Shown: positions 7,472 to 15,084 of the stretch, piece by piece
How the letters are laid out: the number at the start of each line of letters is the position of its first letter
Numbering within the stretch: the first letter of the stretch is position 1
Source: Oligosphaeraceae bacterium
GTDB lineage: Bacteria; Verrucomicrobiota; Lentisphaeria; Oligosphaerales; Oligosphaeraceae
NCBI GenBank assembly: GCA_012515455.1
Contig: JAAYYJ010000226.1
Span: 1-16,612 of the forward strand
DNA length: 16,612 nucleotides
Reading direction: 5' to 3'
The notes under the pieces: generated by a model
What the model was told of the DNA's origin: nothing
The model's database searches: none
Seen by the model: the letters and a program-made list of their open reading frames with translations, nothing else
Translations under genes and position numbers: made by a program

Positions 7472-7499
7472 TTGACTTTTAGGTAAGAAGGTTTATGCT
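7472..7499 (+). promoter_or_regulatory. Sigma70-like promoter for rex
   Basis: TTGACT (7472-7477), 16 bases, then TATGCT (7494-7499), preceded by a T-rich tract that could act as an UP-type element. It would give a leader of about 60 bases before the ATG at 7565. Confidence 0.55.
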
Positions 7500-7564
7500 A
7501 ATCCCAGGATGAATTTTCCGGCTGTTCTGCCGTGTTTGCGTTCACTGCTCTGCTGGTGTTGCCG

Positions 7565-8236
7565 ATGTCCAGAATAAAATTAGCGAATTCTCCCACCATT
7601 AGACGGATGCCGACATATTTGCACAAGCTGCTCAGGATGCGTCTGGAGGGAAAGGAAGTCGTATCCACCACTGAGCTGGCCGACTATATGAACATCGAGC
7701 TGATTGTGGTCAGGAAGGACATTATGCTGACCGGTGTTTCCGGCCGTCGCCGGGTCGGTTATGACATCAATGACCTGATCAACCATATCATGTCCTTCCT
7801 GGGCTGGGAGCAGACCATCCGTGCCACCCTGATTGGTGCCGGGGCTCTGGGTGCGGCTCTGCTGGGATACGATGATTTCAGCCGTTACGGCCTGCTGATC
7901 GAATCGGTCTTCGACTGTGACAGCAGCAAAATCGGGCAGGAAATCCGCGGGCATGAGATTTATGATATTGCGACCATCCGCACCCGCCTGAAGCTCGCCC
8001 GGCCAGACATCGCGATTATCTGTGTCCCGAACCTGTCGGCGCAGCTGGTAGCCGACCAGGTAATCAGCCTGGGCATCCGCTACATCTGGAATTTCGCCAA
8101 TGTCTGCCTGCAGGTCCCGGAGAATGTCATTGTGCAGCGGGAGGTCATCGCCGGAGGGCTGGCCATGCTCTCGGTCAAGATGAAGTACGACCGCAACCAG
8201 TTGGCTGATGCCAGGGCCTTGGAAGCTGAAAGCTGA
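7565..8236 (+). CDS. rex: Rex-family redox-sensing transcriptional repressor
   Basis: A 223-residue cytoplasmic regulator. Known Rex proteins bind operator DNA when NADH is low and release it when NADH rises, controlling anaerobic metabolism. Residues ~8-75 form the winged-helix domain (TIRRMPTYLHKLL, STTELADYMNI, VVRKDIM, GYDINDLI). Residues ~83-200 form the Rossmann domain, with the dinucleotide loop GAGALG at 91-96 and VFDCDSSKIG around 115-124. The C-terminal helix is typical for the domain-swapped dimer. The recognition region differs from the usual form: LTGVSGRRRVGY replaces a YFGxFGxRGVGY-like stretch. ATG 7565 is preferred over an in-frame ATG at 7532 because it gives the normal N-terminus, although its ribosome binding site is weak (GGTG). 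Its targets are unknown. It precedes the hydrolase operon, which appears to have its own promoter. Confidence 0.9.
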   Translation: MSRIKLANSPTIRRMPTYLHKLLRMRLEGKEVVSTTELADYMNIELIVVRKDIMLTGVSGRRRVGYDINDLINHIMSFLGWEQTIRATLIGAGALGAALLGYDDFSRYGLLIESVFDCDSSKIGQEIRGHEIYDIATIRTRLKLARPDIAIICVPNLSAQLVADQVISLGIRYIWNFANVCLQVPENVIVQREVIAGGLAMLSVKMKYDRNQLADARALEAES

Positions 8237-8345
8237 AAACAGCGTAGCGAGAGATAAGGCCCGGAATTTTCCCCAGATTACACCTGGCCTCCCGGAGAAT
8301 AATCCCCGGCGGCAGGTTTTTGCGGCTCCATCCGCGCTTGCAGGT

Positions 8346-8374
8346 TTGCAAAAAAGCGTAACGGGAATTATAGT
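8346..8374 (+). promoter_or_regulatory. Promoter-like element with CGTAACGG spacer, upstream of the hydrolase operon
   Basis: TTGCAA (8346-8351), 17 bases, then TATAGT (8369-8374). The spacer carries CGTAACGG at 8357-8364, five bases after TTGCAA. The same arrangement occurs before the sulfatase gene at 13697-13724. The ATG at 8460 is about 85 bases downstream. Confidence 0.5.
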
Positions 8375-8459
8375 TCAGTGCCAGTCCGTACTTTGTCAGC
8401 CACCACCCAGTCCGCTGCTTCGTGCAAACCAGAACGGCAGTATCGCCAGGGAGCAAAAC

Positions 8460-9671
8460 ATGTCCGACCGACGCCAAGCCATCGAGGCCATTGAGCGCTG
8501 TGAGCGCCGGCTGTTCGCAGCCCTGGCTGCCGCCGCCCTGCGAAATCCCTCCCTGCCGGAACCGCGCCGGGAAATCCGGGCGCTGCTGCAGCGCTCCCTG
8601 GGTACCGACCGCATCCCGGCACCGCAGATTCGTGTCTCGGTGTCCTGCCGCCGCCCACTCCAGGGCTGTACTCTGGAGCTGCTGCAGGGGCACAGCTGGC
8701 AGCACTGTGTGGTGACCGCGCATTTGTTCTGTCCCGCCACCCCGCCACCCTGGCCAGTGGTACTGATTTGCTGCGGGCACGCGATTGCCGGCAAGACCGG
8801 CTATGACGCCATGGGGTTGCGCCTGGCGCGGCAGGGCTGCGCGGCCCTGATTGCCGACAATATCGGCCAGGGGGAACGCCTGCCCATGGGACACTCCGGC
8901 CTGACGGCCGCTTTCGCCGCCGGCATCTCGGTGCAGGGGATGATCGTGCGCGAATCCCTGGCCTGGATCGACTTCCTGCGCCAGGATGCGCGCTTCACCC
9001 GCATCGGCACGGCCGGGAATTCCGGCGGCGGTACCCTGACCATGTGCCTGGGTGCACTCTCAGATGACCTCGAAGCGATGGTCTCGTCCGGTTATCCGAG
9101 CAGCTTCGAACTGGTCGCCCGCAAACAGAAGCGGCACTGCCACTGCAATCTCTTCCCCGGCAGCATCGGCAGATTTGAGATGTGGGAGCTGTATGCTCTC
9201 TTCGCACCCCGGCCACTGCTGCTGATGCAGGGGGAAAAAGATGTGCTGTTCTTGCGCGACACCTTCCTGGCCACAGCCAGAAAAGTCCAGGATGTCTACC
9301 AGGACTGCCAAGCCCCCGGAGCCTGCACTGCCGCTGTCCCGCCGGGAGACCATTCCTGGGATGCCAACCGGCGCGAAATCATAGGTGAATTCTTCGCCCG
9401 CCAATTCGGCCTGCGCCCACCCCTGGATACTGACGAAGAACAGGCGCCGCTGCTGACCGCGGAGTTCGGACAATGCCTGCCGGAATGGCCGGCGGAGGCC
9501 ATCAACGGCGATGAACTGGCCTGGTCCTTGACCGGGCAGCCGGTCCGCCCGGCACCGCCACTCTGGGAAATCTACCCGCCGGCGCTGCCGGGACCATACC
9601 CGGAAATCAATGACCGCGGCAGGACCGAGCAGATTCTGGCCCAGATGGAGTGCTTCCTGAGCCCGCTCTGA
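8460..9671 (+). CDS. Alpha/beta hydrolase, acetyl-xylan-esterase/dienelactone-hydrolase type (Abhydrolase_7-like)
   Basis: A 403-residue protein with no signal peptide, so probably cytoplasmic. The start is ATG 8460, behind a strong AGGGAG (8448-8453); an upstream in-frame ATG at 8208 overlaps rex and lacks support. The alpha/beta-hydrolase core shows PVVLICCGHAIAGK (oxyanion region), the nucleophile elbow GNSGG with Ser188, Asp261 in GEKDVLFL and His298 in GDHSWD, forming a Ser-Asp-His triad. HCHCNLFPG (226-234) matches a conserved cysteine-containing segment of the Abhydrolase_7 group. These enzymes are usually deacetylases of plant or algal glycans, but many relatives are uncharacterised. 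The C-terminal ~80 residues are Pro-rich and less conserved. It is the first gene of a probable operon; the next gene starts 19 bases after its stop. Confidence 0.85.
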   Translation: MSDRRQAIEAIERCERRLFAALAAAALRNPSLPEPRREIRALLQRSLGTDRIPAPQIRVSVSCRRPLQGCTLELLQGHSWQHCVVTAHLFCPATPPPWPVVLICCGHAIAGKTGYDAMGLRLARQGCAALIADNIGQGERLPMGHSGLTAAFAAGISVQGMIVRESLAWIDFLRQDARFTRIGTAGNSGGGTLTMCLGALSDDLEAMVSSGYPSSFELVARKQKRHCHCNLFPGSIGRFEMWELYALFAPRPLLLMQGEKDVLFLRDTFLATARKVQDVYQDCQAPGACTAAVPPGDHSWDANRREIIGEFFARQFGLRPPLDTDEEQAPLLTAEFGQCLPEWPAEAINGDELAWSLTGQPVRPAPPLWEIYPPALPGPYPEINDRGRTEQILAQMECFLSPL

Positions 9672-9690
9672 AAGAAACGCCGGCACTGCC

Positions 9691-10683
9691 ATGCCTGAAA
9701 CAACGTTTGCTGCTTTAGCCTCCTGCTGGCCCATCGGGCCGTGCCGTGAACTGCCGGGACTCACCCCCGCGGGCAGCCCGGAACGCGTCAAAGACCGGAT
9801 GGTCCTGCAGCAATTGCAAGCCCCGGAGGGAAAATTTGTGCTGGAGGGCTGCAGTCCGGGTCAATCCTCCCGGCGGTGGCATCAGGCCGAAATCCTCTCC
9901 CGGCTGGCAGCCTCCGGCTGTCCCCTGCTCTCGCCCTGGCTGCGCAGCCGCGAGGGCGCCTGGGGGGTACAACTGCAGGGACTGTTCTGGCAGCTGCGTC
10001 CTTGGCTGGAAGGCAAGGAACTGCCACGTGAGACTTACGGGCAGGACCGCTGGCGGGGCGAAGCAATGGCGCAGTTCCTGCTGCGTCTGCACCAGGCTGC
10101 CCCAGCCCTTGACTGCGACTGCAACTGCGACTGCGGCTGCAACCGGACCTTCCGGCTGCAGGAGTACATCGGCCGGATGCTGCCGCGCCTTAAGGTGCGC
10201 AACCCGGCCCTGCATACGGACCTGCTGCCGGTCTGGTCCGCACTGCGGGATTTCCGGCTGGCCGAGAATGCGCTGCCAGCCGCATTCTGCCATGGCGATT
10301 TCCACCCCCTCAATGTCCTCTGGGGCGATGCCGGCCTGAACGGGGTGATCGACTGGGAATTCCTGGGCCGCAAGACGGAAATGTACGATGCCGCGAACCT
10401 GCTGGGCTGCCTGGGCATGGACGACCCGGCCTTCCTGACCGGCGACATGGCCCGGGGGCTGGTCATCACCCTGGCGAGAGCGAATATGCTCTCACCCGAA
10501 TCCTGGCACTGGCTGCCGGACTGCGTCGCAGCCCTGCGCTTCGCCTGGATGCGGGAATGGTGCTGGCGGAATAACCAGGCGTTGATAATTCAGGAACTGG
10601 ATTTTTTGGGGCTGCTGCTGGACAACCGTGATTTCCTGCGCCGGTCCTGGCAGTCCTGGCGGGACAGCCCGCCAGCCTCGTGA
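9691..10683 (+). CDS. APH-family phosphotransferase (aminoglycoside/choline/homoserine kinase-like)
   Basis: A 330-residue soluble protein with the kinase-like APH fold. The catalytic loop is HGDFHPLN (His201, Asp203, Asn208) and the metal-binding Asp lies in VIDWEF (Asp221). The N-lobe is present but the nucleotide-binding loop is not obvious. The substrate cannot be read from the sequence. In this context a sugar or small amino alcohol is as plausible as an antibiotic, and I would not call it a resistance gene. Residues 141-151 are an alternating Asp/Cys/Asn insertion encoded by a hexanucleotide repeat. The start at 9691 lies 19 bases after the hydrolase stop with only a weak A/G-rich ribosome site, consistent with translational coupling. 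A hairpin separates it from yjbQ. Confidence 0.8.
   Translation: MPETTFAALASCWPIGPCRELPGLTPAGSPERVKDRMVLQQLQAPEGKFVLEGCSPGQSSRRWHQAEILSRLAASGCPLLSPWLRSREGAWGVQLQGLFWQLRPWLEGKELPRETYGQDRWRGEAMAQFLLRLHQAAPALDCDCNCDCGCNRTFRLQEYIGRMLPRLKVRNPALHTDLLPVWSALRDFRLAENALPAAFCHGDFHPLNVLWGDAGLNGVIDWEFLGRKTEMYDAANLLGCLGMDDPAFLTGDMARGLVITLARANMLSPESWHWLPDCVAALRFAWMREWCWRNNQALIIQELDFLGLLLDNRDFLRRSWQSWRDSPPAS
10111..10143 (+). repeat. In-frame hexanucleotide repeat encoding a Cys-Asp/Asn tract
   Basis: Five tandem copies of RRCTGC (GACTGC, GACTGC, AACTGC, GACTGC, GGCTGC) plus AAC. It encodes DCDCNCDCGCN at residues 141-151 of the kinase-like protein. Six-base units keep the frame, so copy number could vary without breaking the gene. 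Confidence 0.85.
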
Positions 10684-10698
10684 GAGGAACTGCTTGTT

Positions 10699-10720
10699 GC
10701 ATCAGCCCCAATGCTGATGC
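10699..10720 (+). promoter_or_regulatory. Intercistronic hairpin before yjbQ
   Basis: GCATCAGC (10699-10706) and GCTGATGC (10713-10720) are perfect reverse complements with a CCCAAT loop, and two further outer pairs are possible. It lies in the 74-base gap after the kinase-like gene. No T-run follows, so it may be an mRNA processing or stability site, or weak attenuator. Confidence 0.5.
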
Positions 10721-10757
10721 GAAAATAGGCCTCAGTCATCCAACCCCAGGAGGAATT

Positions 10758-11159
10758 ATGGCAGAATTAACCCTCAAGACCAACAGCCGCTGCGAAGTCC
10801 TCGATATCACCGGGCAAATTGACGAACTCCTGCCACCTTCTCTGGCGGTAGGCATTTGTCATATCTTCTGTCCGCACACCACTGCGGGGCTCACCGTCAA
10901 TGAGAATGCCGACCCGGCGGTCAAACAAGATTTTCTGGCCACACTCGAGCTGCTGCTGCCCTACAAAGCTGAATTCCTGCAGCACGCAGGTGGCAACAGC
11001 GATGCCCACGTCAAGGCGGCCATAATCGGCGCTTCCCTGACCCTGCCGGTCCGCAATGGCCATTTGGACCTGGGACGCTGGCAGGGAGTTTACTTCTGTG
11101 ATTTTGACGGACCGCGCACCCGCTGGCTGCGGGTGTTCTGGCAGAGCGCCCAGGAGTGA
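10758..11159 (+). CDS. yjbQ: YjbQ/UPF0047 family protein (secondary thiamine-phosphate synthase)
   Basis: A 133-residue cytoplasmic protein, the usual size for the family. ATG 10758 follows a strong CAGGAGG (10747-10753). Family motifs are all present: FCPHTTAGLTVNENADP (His40, Asn50), GGNSDAHVKAAIIG (His84) and LGRWQGVYFCDFDGPRTR near the C-terminus. Members form compact trimers. E. coli YjbQ can provide thiamine-phosphate synthase activity when ThiE is lost, but its native role is uncertain and the product name should be read with that caution. It is the last gene of the hydrolase/kinase-like transcription unit. Its stop lies only 10 bases from that of the convergent beta-helix gene. Confidence 0.9.
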   Translation: MAELTLKTNSRCEVLDITGQIDELLPPSLAVGICHIFCPHTTAGLTVNENADPAVKQDFLATLELLLPYKAEFLQHAGGNSDAHVKAAIIGASLTLPVRNGHLDLGRWQGVYFCDFDGPRTRWLRVFWQSAQE

Positions 11160-11169
11160 ACCGCCACCA

Positions 11170-13353
11170 TCAGCGTGTTTCAAACAAAGTAACATCCCGG
11201 GTCACAAACAAACGTTTGGCCGCGACGGTCTCCCGCGGTTTGAGCATCACGTAATGCTTTCCTGCCGGCAGGAAATGGCTGCCAACCCGGAGCAGCTGGA
11301 ACTTGTCCTCGGAGATGCGGGACAAGGGTGCGTATGCTTCGGGAGTCTCGGTATTGATGCCCAGCCAGACCGAGTCGTGGGTCGCAATCGGCCCCGTCGC
11401 CCGGGCCTCCAGCAACAGATACACGTATCCGTCTGCGGGATGCTCAAATTCGAACTTGACCATTTCCTCGCCCTCCAGGAGGACGCCGCCGTCCGGTAGC
11501 GGCTGGTAGGGCGAGCCCAGGACAAATTCGCGGCAGTCGGGACTGGAAAGCTCCGTCCGGACAAAATCGGTCACCGCCCGGACCGTGACCGGGCGCGACC
11601 ACCCTTCCGGCGTACGCAGGAAGAATGCGCCGCGGTAATTGACCTGCTGGTCCATCCGTTCGGGAAGGACCCGGACGGTCAGGGATAATGATTCGCCCGG
11701 CTGCAGGGACGCACTCTGCGGTTCCACTTCGAACCAGAGGGCGTCGGCGCTTTTCCGCACCGTAAAGCTCAACGGTTCTGCACCGGCCTTGACCACGACC
11801 TCTTGCGGGGCGGAAGCCTGCCCCGCCTGGACTTTGAAATTGACCTGCCGGCGCTGCGGCAGCTGGGGCGCGAACGGTCGCAGGGGCAGCTGCAGGTTGC
11901 GGGGCACGCCGATGTCCAGCGGGGTCTGGTTCAAGCCCGGGATGCGGGTAGCAGCACCCACGCCAGGCGAATCAGCTGCGAGGACAAACACGCCTTTTTC
12001 CGCGTCCGGGAAAGACGCCTCCCACAGCAGGTCCGCCGCTCCGGCCGGCTGTTCGACCAGATTATGGGAGTGGTCCCACTTCACGAAGCGCCGGTGCGGA
12101 CTCTTGATTTCCCGCAGGATATTGTTCCGGGCTACCAGCTGCATATTCTCGGGGATATTCAGGACCCCCCCGGGATTGAACGAGGTGTTGTGGTAGAAAA
12201 AAGACGCGGTATAGAATCCATTCCACAAATTAGCGGTCTTGAAGGCACTGGCTCGTTCCCCGAATTCATCGCCGAGATGGACGATCAGGTTCTCGAACAC
12301 GAATGACGGCCCGGTCATGCTGCCCTGCACGCTGATACCCATGAAGCAGTGCTCAAAATGATTGCGGAAGCAGCGCACGTTCTGCTGCCCGCCGTCCAGC
12401 TCAATGGCGTCGTCATTAGCGAAGGCGATATAGTTCCCGTAGACATCCGCATCACGGTTCAGACCGCCGTCCAAGTCGAAATTGCCGCTGCCGGCGATGC
12501 CGTCATTCCACCAGCGCCAGTTGCTGCCGCAGATGTCGTTGTAGCGGATCACCGTCGCTTCGGGCTTCCAGGCCGCGATACCCTGGGGGCCGTCGGGATG
12601 GCCATAACGCCAGGCATTGGCGCTCAGGGCCGGATCGTAGATATAACAGCGCTCGATCACCTGCCCGAAGCCGCGGTCGATGCTGATGCCGTTCTTGTTC
12701 CACAATGCCGCTTTCTGGGCATTGCGCATCCGCCCGGAGCCGCGGTCGAGCTGCCAGTTCGCAGCATCGCACCATCCGGAAATCTCGCAGTTCTGCACCC
12801 GGACATAGCGGCAGTTCTGCAATTTGATCCCGGAGTTATTGCCGCCCCGGAGAATCAGATTTTTGACCACCACGTACTCGGCGCCATCCAGCAGCAGCGC
12901 CTCGCTCCTGCCCTCTCCTGAAATTATCGTCCCCGGAGCTGCAGTATAGCAAATATATCCGTCCGGGCGGCCTTTGTCGCTGATAGTCACGCCGCCGGTG
13001 GCCTCAGCTGGGGAAATGATGATCTCGCGGGCAATTGGGACCTCGTTCGCCCAGGTTCGGAAACTACCGCTGACCGGCTCGATGCGGGCACCTTCGGCCC
13101 GCACCTCGTACTCAGTATTTTCCCGCAAGTCCACGATGCTGCTGCGGTAGCAGGCATCATAATTCCGGTCAAAGACCGGTTCGAAGGCCGGCAGCCAGGT
13201 CTCGCTGCCCTTTTCCCGGTAGGAAATCTGGCAGGAGCGCAGCGAGGAAGTACGGAAATATACCCCGCAGCTCTCAAAAGTAGGGCGGAATTCCAGCTCC
13301 GCGGCAAAAACCACCACTGACAAGCACAACCCTAAAATAAGATTCACACGCAT
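11170..13353 (-). CDS. Secreted right-handed parallel beta-helix protein (possible polysaccharide lyase)
   Basis: A 727-residue exported protein. The start ATG at 13353 (minus strand) is preceded by GGGGAA and opens a short Sec signal peptide (cleavage near VFA-AE, residues 17-18; Cys10 is not in a lipobox). Residues ~20-100 resemble a fibronectin-III-like domain (LRENTEYEVRAEG). Residues ~110-480 are a beta-helix with repeated turns such as VVVKNLILRGGNNSGIKLQN, VRVQNCEISGW, FANDDAIELDGG and FRNHFEHCFMGISVQG, ending in SPGVGA and LDIGVPR. Residues ~515-595 look like a BACON/Ig-like sandwich, and ~610-727 like another beta-sandwich. Beta-helices of this kind are typical of polysaccharide lyases and epimerases, but I cannot assign a family or catalytic residues. 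It is divergently arranged with the sulfatase gene, which suggests a shared substrate. Confidence 0.82.
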   Translation of the reverse strand: MRVNLILGLCLSVVVFAAELEFRPTFESCGVYFRTSSLRSCQISYREKGSETWLPAFEPVFDRNYDACYRSSIVDLRENTEYEVRAEGARIEPVSGSFRTWANEVPIAREIIISPAEATGGVTISDKGRPDGYICYTAAPGTIISGEGRSEALLLDGAEYVVVKNLILRGGNNSGIKLQNCRYVRVQNCEISGWCDAANWQLDRGSGRMRNAQKAALWNKNGISIDRGFGQVIERCYIYDPALSANAWRYGHPDGPQGIAAWKPEATVIRYNDICGSNWRWWNDGIAGSGNFDLDGGLNRDADVYGNYIAFANDDAIELDGGQQNVRCFRNHFEHCFMGISVQGSMTGPSFVFENLIVHLGDEFGERASAFKTANLWNGFYTASFFYHNTSFNPGGVLNIPENMQLVARNNILREIKSPHRRFVKWDHSHNLVEQPAGAADLLWEASFPDAEKGVFVLAADSPGVGAATRIPGLNQTPLDIGVPRNLQLPLRPFAPQLPQRRQVNFKVQAGQASAPQEVVVKAGAEPLSFTVRKSADALWFEVEPQSASLQPGESLSLTVRVLPERMDQQVNYRGAFFLRTPEGWSRPVTVRAVTDFVRTELSSPDCREFVLGSPYQPLPDGGVLLEGEEMVKFEFEHPADGYVYLLLEARATGPIATHDSVWLGINTETPEAYAPLSRISEDKFQLLRVGSHFLPAGKHYVMLKPRETVAAKRLFVTRDVTLFETR

Positions 13354-13773
13354 GATGTTCCCCGGATTTGTTTGTCTTTCAAGCTAAAGTGTAATATTCC
13401 CGCAAAGACCGTACTGAGGAACCAGAACTCCACCGGACATGATTTACGACTCCGCCTGTGACAGTAAAGCTTAATTACAAGACCTCGAATGGGCTTTACA
13501 ATAACACCGCCAAGTATTTTCGCTACCCCAGAACAAAAATTGGAATGGAAAATCCAACATCTGAGCAATGTACGAAATTCGACCCGTCGAGCATTCCCTC
13601 CCGCCAGAAGCGGGATACAAATCGTTGACAGGGGGGGGAAATTCGAGCCAAAGCGATGATTCAGATGTTTCGTGCGACTATTTGCCGACTTTTAGGTTGC
13701 AATAGGCCGTAACGGAAATATATTTGGCGTTTAGACATCGAGCGTTATTTAAGCTATACGATGGGAATAAGAT
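13354..13773. other. Divergent regulatory spacer between the beta-helix and sulfatase genes
   Basis: 420 bases, visibly richer in A+T than the flanking genes, with no credible gene. It contains a promoter-like element at 13697-13724; a 6-bp hairpin TCCCGC/GCGGGA at 13599-13615; a run of eight G's at 13631-13638; two copies of GAAATTCGA (about 13574 and 13638); and a 9-bp inverted repeat AACATCTGA (13556-13564)/TCAGATGTT (13661-13669) that brackets the hairpin and G run. Confidence 0.6.
13697..13724 (+). promoter_or_regulatory. Promoter-like element with CGTAACGG spacer, upstream of the sulfatase gene
   Basis: TTGCAA (13697-13702), 16 bases, then TATATT (13719-13724). CGTAACGG sits at 13708-13715, five bases after TTGCAA, as in the element at 8346-8374. 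The ATG at 13774 is about 50 bases downstream. Confidence 0.5.
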
Positions 13774-15084
13774 ATGAGTCGTCGATTGAATATCCTGCAG
13801 GTAACCACCCACGATTCAGGCCGTCACTTCGGCTGCTATAATCACCCGACCGTACAGACACCCGCGATTGATCAACTCTCCGCCGAAGGCGTGCAGTTCA
13901 ACAACTACTTCTGCACCGCGCCAATCTGCTCGGCCAGCCGTGCCACACAGCTGACCGGGCTGTACCCCCAGAGCAACGGTCTGCTCGACCTGGTCGGCTT
14001 CGGCTGGCGGATCAATGACCAGGTCAGACACGCCAGCGAAATTTTCCGCCATGCAGGATACCGCACCTCGCTGTGGGGAGTACAGCACGAGGTGCAGAAA
14101 AATGAGCTCGGACGCCTGGCCTTCGACTATACTGCACCAACCCCGAATACCGCCAAGGAGGTATCCGAGGGCGTATGTGCATTCCTGGAGCAGCAGCAGG
14201 AGTCTGACCAGCCGTTCTATGCCCAGGTCGGCTTCGTCGAGACGCATACCCCCTTCGACCGTAATGGCACAGCCCCGGATCAGGATAAAGGTCTGGAAAT
14301 CCCACCATACCTCGCCGATACCCCCGCGACCCGCGAGGCAATGGCCGGATTCCAAGGCTCACTCCGACAAGTAGACCACGCAATGGGCAAAATTCTCCGA
14401 ACGCTGCAGCAGACCGGCCTGGAAGAGAACACCCTGCTGATATTCACCACCGACCACGGCATCGAGATGCCACGGGCGAAATGGCACCTCTACGACCCCG
14501 GCATCGCCATCGCATTGCTGATGCGTGCGCCCGCTCTGGGACTCTCCGCCGGGCAAAAGTGCGAGCTGCTGCTGAGCAATGTGGATTACCTGCCCACTAT
14601 TCTTGAACTGGCCGGCATTGCCGTCCCAGACGAAATACAGGGGCACAGTTTTGCCGCTGCGCTGCGGGGTACTGCAGCTGCCTACTCCCCCGTCCGTGAT
14701 GCCGTCTACGGGCTGTATCACAAGACTCAGGCCCGGTATGTCCGTACCAGTCGCTATAAGCTGATCCGGCACTTCGACAACGCCACTGATTTTCACCGTG
14801 TGCCGGTGCGCATGGAAGATATGCAGAACAAACGGGTAATACCGTTGCTGGAATTGTACGATCTGGAAAATGACCCCAATGAATTCGTGAACGTCTCTGG
14901 GAAACCCGAATATGCCGGCATTCAGCAGGACCTGGATAATAAGTTATGGACCTGGATGGAGTCTGTGCAAGACCCGCTGTTGCAGGGGCCGGTCCGCACA
15001 CCGACGTATATTCAGGCAATGCAGGACTACCAGTGCTGGCACGACCGCGGTCGGGATACAACGCCCCCCCGGGGGAAGAGCTGA
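13774..15084 (+). CDS. Formylglycine-dependent sulfatase, N-sulfoglucosamine sulfohydrolase-like, no signal peptide
   Basis: A 436-residue S1-family sulfatase that removes sulfate from a carbohydrate, probably a sulfated glycan fragment. Cys52 of CSASR is the residue expected to be converted to formylglycine. Metal and substrate residues appear as THD (His13, Asp14), VETH (His158), FTTDHG (Asp227, His228) and Lys236 in RAKWHLYDPG. The THDSGRHFGCY opening and GVQHE at 102-106 resemble heparan N-sulfatase-like members. Two departures stand out: HD replaces the common DD at the first metal site, and CSASR replaces the usual CSPSR. The N-terminus MSRRLNILQV goes straight into strand 1, so the protein is probably cytoplasmic and would act on imported oligosaccharides. 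The ribosome site (GGGA) is weak. A C7G5 run lies in the last codons. The secreted GH20/84-like gene follows 255 bases later. Confidence 0.9.
   Translation: MSRRLNILQVTTHDSGRHFGCYNHPTVQTPAIDQLSAEGVQFNNYFCTAPICSASRATQLTGLYPQSNGLLDLVGFGWRINDQVRHASEIFRHAGYRTSLWGVQHEVQKNELGRLAFDYTAPTPNTAKEVSEGVCAFLEQQQESDQPFYAQVGFVETHTPFDRNGTAPDQDKGLEIPPYLADTPATREAMAGFQGSLRQVDHAMGKILRTLQQTGLEENTLLIFTTDHGIEMPRAKWHLYDPGIAIALLMRAPALGLSAGQKCELLLSNVDYLPTILELAGIAVPDEIQGHSFAAALRGTAAAYSPVRDAVYGLYHKTQARYVRTSRYKLIRHFDNATDFHRVPVRMEDMQNKRVIPLLELYDLENDPNEFVNVSGKPEYAGIQQDLDNKLWTWMESVQDPLLQGPVRTPTYIQAMQDYQCWHDRGRDTTPPRGKS

Larger units (their letters stand above)
7025..7564. other. Spacer between the DUF4838 gene and rex
   Basis: About 540 bases with no convincing intact gene. 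It contains the minus-strand remnant at 7161-7442 and the rex promoter at 7472-7499. A pyrimidine-rich, T-rich tract at 7451-7466 precedes that promoter. The plus-strand frame through 7117-7341 mirrors the remnant and reads poorly as protein. Confidence 0.5.

Noticed and set aside
10111..10143. CRISPR or minisatellite-type array
   Set aside because: The units are six bases, contiguous and in frame within a gene, with no spacers.
9691..10683. Aminoglycoside resistance gene
   Set aside because: The APH fold is shared by many small-molecule kinases; context is metabolic and nothing points to antibiotic binding.
13625..13630. Perfect TTGACA as a -35 for the sulfatase gene
   Set aside because: No -10 lies at 16-18 bases; the spacer there is the G8 run and non-matching sequence.
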